Source of the DNA: Undibacterium paludis
GTDB taxonomy: Bacteria; Pseudomonadota; Gammaproteobacteria; Burkholderiales; Burkholderiaceae_D
Direction: 5' to 3'
Assembly (NCBI RefSeq): GCF_022568815.1
Contig: NZ_JAKZHX010000013.1
Coordinates: forward strand, 124,001-188,000
Length of the DNA: 64,000 nucleotides
The notes under the pieces: model-generated
The model's input: the letters and a program-made list of their open reading frames with translations, nothing else
Told to the model about the DNA's origin: nothing
The model's database searches: none
Translations under genes and position numbers: made by a program
Part shown: positions 60,755 to 64,000 of the stretch, one piece after another
Layout: every line of letters starts with the position of its first letter
How positions within the stretch are numbered: position 1 is the stretch's first letter

Positions 60755-61528
60755 ATGGCCTTATTTCGTAAATTCAGCTTGTCAATCCTCATTTGCTGCA
60801 CATTCGCTTCTTGTGGAGGTGGCCAGGGTAGCGCGCCTATTGAGCCGGTGATCATAAAGGAACTGAATTCCAGTAATATCGATCGGGTTTTTGCAACTTA
60901 CCTGCTGGAGCAATATCGCACGGTGAAGGAAATGCAGTTGCTTATTGATTTTCGTTTACTTGCGGACTGGTCGACACGGGCAACGAAAGCTTGTCCAAAC
61001 GGCGGCACAATCAAAAATTATGCCTCCTTTCAATTCGAGTTTGATCAATGTGTGACCTCAAAGGGCATTATCTTTTCTGGCATGTTCGATAGTGACACCA
61101 TTGGGATTATGTTCCAAAACAGTTTGATTTTTCAAAAGCTGAAATACCGCATGGCTGATGATACGCAGGATCAGGAATTAGACGGCAACTACCTTAGTGG
61201 GCCTCGCGGCTTGGATAATTTCTCCTATACCTATCTCGGAAATGGGGTCACAAATACCTATTCGCGTACTTCGAATCAAACTCCCGGCGCAGTTAAAATC
61301 GTGACGACCGAATTTAATCTTGAATTAACCGATGTCGATCAGCAAGGACTTGCTGTTCCTCATGTTATAGCAGCAAAGGATGGTTCAAACATCACAGTTA
61401 CCCGCCCTGGAGACGGAAGTGCGCGGCTCGATTTGCGAAATAATGCCGGTGCGGCAATTGTCAGTACAAAGCAATACACTGCCAATGAAGTCGCGAATAT
61501 TTTAGCCTCGGAACGCAAGTCCAAGTAA
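60755..61528 (+). CDS. Lipoprotein, function unknown
   Basis: A 257-residue protein with a lipoprotein signal (MALFRKFSLSILICCTFASC, lipobox FASC followed by GGG). The mature part has a helical start (NIDRVFATYLLEQYRTVKEMQLLIDFRLLADW), a cysteine pair (KACPNGG, DQCVTSKG) and a beta-rich C-terminal two-thirds. I recognise no family. It stands alone in the accessory segment between the guaA island and queE. A GTG 27 bases upstream is an alternative start. Confidence 0.65.
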   Translation: MALFRKFSLSILICCTFASCGGGQGSAPIEPVIIKELNSSNIDRVFATYLLEQYRTVKEMQLLIDFRLLADWSTRATKACPNGGTIKNYASFQFEFDQCVTSKGIIFSGMFDSDTIGIMFQNSLIFQKLKYRMADDTQDQELDGNYLSGPRGLDNFSYTYLGNGVTNTYSRTSNQTPGAVKIVTTEFNLELTDVDQQGLAVPHVIAAKDGSNITVTRPGDGSARLDLRNNAGAAIVSTKQYTANEVANILASERKSK

Positions 61529-61724
61529 ATATAAGGCTGAGTCAAGGTGACTCACTCTGCACTGTCTCACAGGTTGCGCTCAGGGTAACGCTAACGTCTG
61601 CTTTGGTTACAATAAACAGGCGGCATGACCACTTCAGCCTGGGGCAGCCCTTCTTGGATGGCCTTTAGTTGATCTATCCTTACCTAACCAGACAATTCAA
61701 TTTGCGATTACGAATAGAGATTTC

Positions 61725-62198
61725 GTGTGTAATCCCAAGGCACTTTCATTTGAAGATAAATTTATGGAGGAGGTTGTTCAAAAACCGGCTGAGTCCCTGA
61801 TTGACAGAGCGCCCAGCGAAATTACAAAGGAAAATGCAATCACCTTGTGGATGTCTTATCAAGCAAGCGACAGCGACCGACCTAAAGTGGGCGGTGGCAT
61901 TATAAAAAAACCAGCCAGAGGTAAGAATACACCATGGAGCGGGGCCTTTTTTATTCAAGGGCTTTATCTGGTTCATTCAAATGAAAGTGCAGATAACCTC
62001 TTTGTTGGCACCGTAGGCGTAGGTGGGCAAAAATACGACGTTAAAGAGTTAAGGGCACGCCTAAATGGATGCGAACACCGCTTGGACAGTAGACACTTGT
62101 CTGTTCGTGAAAGTACAGCCAACCAAGCCATGTTTCATGCTTGCGTGTACGAAGCCTGCCATCATGCATTTGGCGGCATGTCAGCAGTAATCACATAA
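61725..62198 (+). CDS. Hypothetical protein
   Basis: A 157-codon frame starting at GTG, with no recognised domain. The middle reads WMSYQASDSDRPKVGGGIIKKPARGKNTPWSGAFFIQGLYLVHSNE, and the C-terminal part contains three Cys and several His (GCEHRLDSRHLS, HACVYEACHHAF). The ribosome site is weak. An internal ATG at 61764 is possible. It may be a fragment of acquired DNA. Confidence 0.45.
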   Translation: MCNPKALSFEDKFMEEVVQKPAESLIDRAPSEITKENAITLWMSYQASDSDRPKVGGGIIKKPARGKNTPWSGAFFIQGLYLVHSNESADNLFVGTVGVGGQKYDVKELRARLNGCEHRLDSRHLSVRESTANQAMFHACVYEACHHAFGGMSAVIT

Positions 62199-62500
62199 AG
62201 AAACCAGACAAGCCCCGTTGTTTTGCCCAATTACTATTGGGCATGGCTATTTCTGCTTAAAGGGCGTGATGTTTTTTAAACAATAAAATACAAAAACCTC
62301 GCCTGATTACAAAAGCGCTGCGCCAAAGTCAGAAGGCCAATAAGCTGCTCCGTGGTATCATGTGTCCTTTTTGCGTCCCAAAAACGCGATAAAATTTCAT
62401 ATATTGCATTTTTCATGCAGTATAAAAGAGAGCGGCTTTGTCAAAAGCCTTGCCTGTGCAGCCTTCAAAGTCGCTGTTGACAATCATGCGGGAATAAGAC
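62199..62500. promoter_or_regulatory. Intergenic region upstream of queE
   Basis: About 300 AT-rich bases. A short hairpin GCCCAAT/ATTGGGC (62232-62249 region) lies just after the hypothetical gene and may mark the edge of the accessory block. I looked for a preQ1 riboswitch before queE and saw none. Confidence 0.4.
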
Positions 62501-63136
62501 GTGACTTATAGCGTCAAAGAAATTTTTTATACTCTACAGGGCGAGGGCAATCATGCCGGGCGCCCGGCGGTGTTTTGCCGTTTTTCTGGCTGCAATTTGT
62601 GGTCGGGGCGGGAAGAGGACAGGGCGACGGCGGTTTGTCAGTTCTGTGATACCGATTTTGTCGGTACAAACGGCGAGGGCGGCGGTAAGTTCAAGCAGGC
62701 CGCAGAGTTGGCAGCGACCATCAACGCTTTGTGGCCAGTATCCTATACTGCCAGTAAGTATGTGGTGTTTACCGGGGGTGAACCCTTGTTGCAGCTGGAT
62801 GCAGCCCTGATCGATGCCATGCATGCAGTCGGCTTTGAAATTGCCATTGAAACCAATGGTACCTTGCCGGTGCCAGCGGGGGTGGACTGGATTTGCGTCA
62901 GCCCCAAAATGGGTTCAGAACTTGTGGTGCGCCAGGGTAGTGAGTTGAAAGTCGTGATCCCGCAATTGGGTCAGAATATGGCGTCATATGCAAATCTTGA
63001 TTTTGAACATTATTTTGTACAGGCCATGGACGGCCCTTTAAAAGACCATAATTTGCGTCTTGCAATTGAATTCTGCAAACAGCATCCACAATGGAAGCTG
63101 AGCATACAAACCCATAAACTATTACAGATTCCTTAA
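62501..63136 (+). CDS. queE: 7-carboxy-7-deazaguanine synthase
   Basis: Radical SAM enzyme of queuosine synthesis, contracting 6-carboxytetrahydropterin to the deazaguanine ring. The 211-residue protein has the expanded cluster motif of the family, CRFSGCNLW...CQFCDTDF, instead of plain CxxxCxxC. It also has YTLQGEGNHAGRPAVF at the N-terminus, FTGGEPLLQ, and ETNGTLPVPAGVDWICVSPK. The start is a GTG. It is followed by queD after six bases. Confidence 0.96.
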   Translation: MTYSVKEIFYTLQGEGNHAGRPAVFCRFSGCNLWSGREEDRATAVCQFCDTDFVGTNGEGGGKFKQAAELAATINALWPVSYTASKYVVFTGGEPLLQLDAALIDAMHAVGFEIAIETNGTLPVPAGVDWICVSPKMGSELVVRQGSELKVVIPQLGQNMASYANLDFEHYFVQAMDGPLKDHNLRLAIEFCKQHPQWKLSIQTHKLLQIP

Positions 63137-63142
63137 GTCTTC

Positions 63143-64000
<858 letters not shown>

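Noticed and set aside
62199-62500. Possible preQ1 riboswitch before queE
   Set aside because: No compact pseudoknot-like C-rich and A-rich pattern could be found by eye.

Overview
The window is a 64 kb piece of a betaproteobacterial chromosome. The order mdh / GntR / sdhCDAB-sdhE-gltA / sucA-sucB-lpd, a sucA leader RNA of the kind known from Burkholderiales, the guaB-guaA and queE-queD-tadA blocks and an OmpR/EnvZ pair all point to Burkholderiales. An Oxalobacteraceae-like genus such as Undibacterium or Herminiimonas is my best guess, but it is a guess. No rRNA, tRNA, CRISPR array or complete insertion sequence was seen.

Layout. 1-1.3 kb: 3' part of metC and a small membrane protein. 1.4-19.7 kb: a large TCA-cycle block. 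acnA, an MliC-like secreted protein, a CitE-like lyase and mdh are on the minus strand. A GntR regulator, sdhCDAB, sdhE, gltA, sucA, sucB, a SHOCT-PspC protein and lpd are on the plus strand. Together they cover citrate synthase, aconitase, 2-oxoglutarate dehydrogenase, succinate dehydrogenase and malate dehydrogenase. 19.8-29.2 kb: zapE, a small secreted protein, a DUF2339/DUF3999 membrane pair, a methionine-type aminotransferase and upp. 29.4-35.0 kb: one gene for a roughly 1,860-residue coiled-coil protein anchored by a C-terminal membrane helix. 36-45.7 kb: an operon for a hybrid type II secretion / type IV pilus-like machine (GspG, GspF, GspE, PilM/N/O/P-like proteins, a secretin with a C-terminal cohesin-like domain, three more pseudopilins). 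45.7-48.2 kb: a DUF4124 protein, the decayed 3' end of an IS66-family element that I found by reading the frame by hand, and a secreted M64 peptidase. 48.6-53.3 kb: envZ-ompR, a small secreted protein, smpB, a RatA/Coq10-type gene, rnfH and a DUF4124 protein. 53.4-57.6 kb: guaB, a degenerate GGDEF protein and guaA. 62.5-64 kb: queE, queD and the start of tadA.

The most interesting region is 57.5-60.5 kb. The last 63 bp of guaA and its terminator (136 bp in all) are repeated about 2.9 kb downstream with 13 mismatches, which is the scar of a mobile element integrated at the guaA 3' end. Between the repeats lie only two genes, both on the minus strand: a 108-residue helical protein and a 714-residue P-loop NTPase ending in near-identical 41-residue TPR-like repeats. 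The C-terminal end of the small protein and the N-terminal end of the NTPase carry the same short motif, roughly N-[ST]-(A)-[IV]-V-[AT]-Q-[HN]-F-[QH]-[MV]. That is the arrangement expected of an NLR-like receptor and a cell-death effector that signal through a shared amyloid-type motif. I propose it as a candidate anti-phage or abortive-infection system. Two orphan genes (60.8-62.2 kb) extend the accessory region up to queE.
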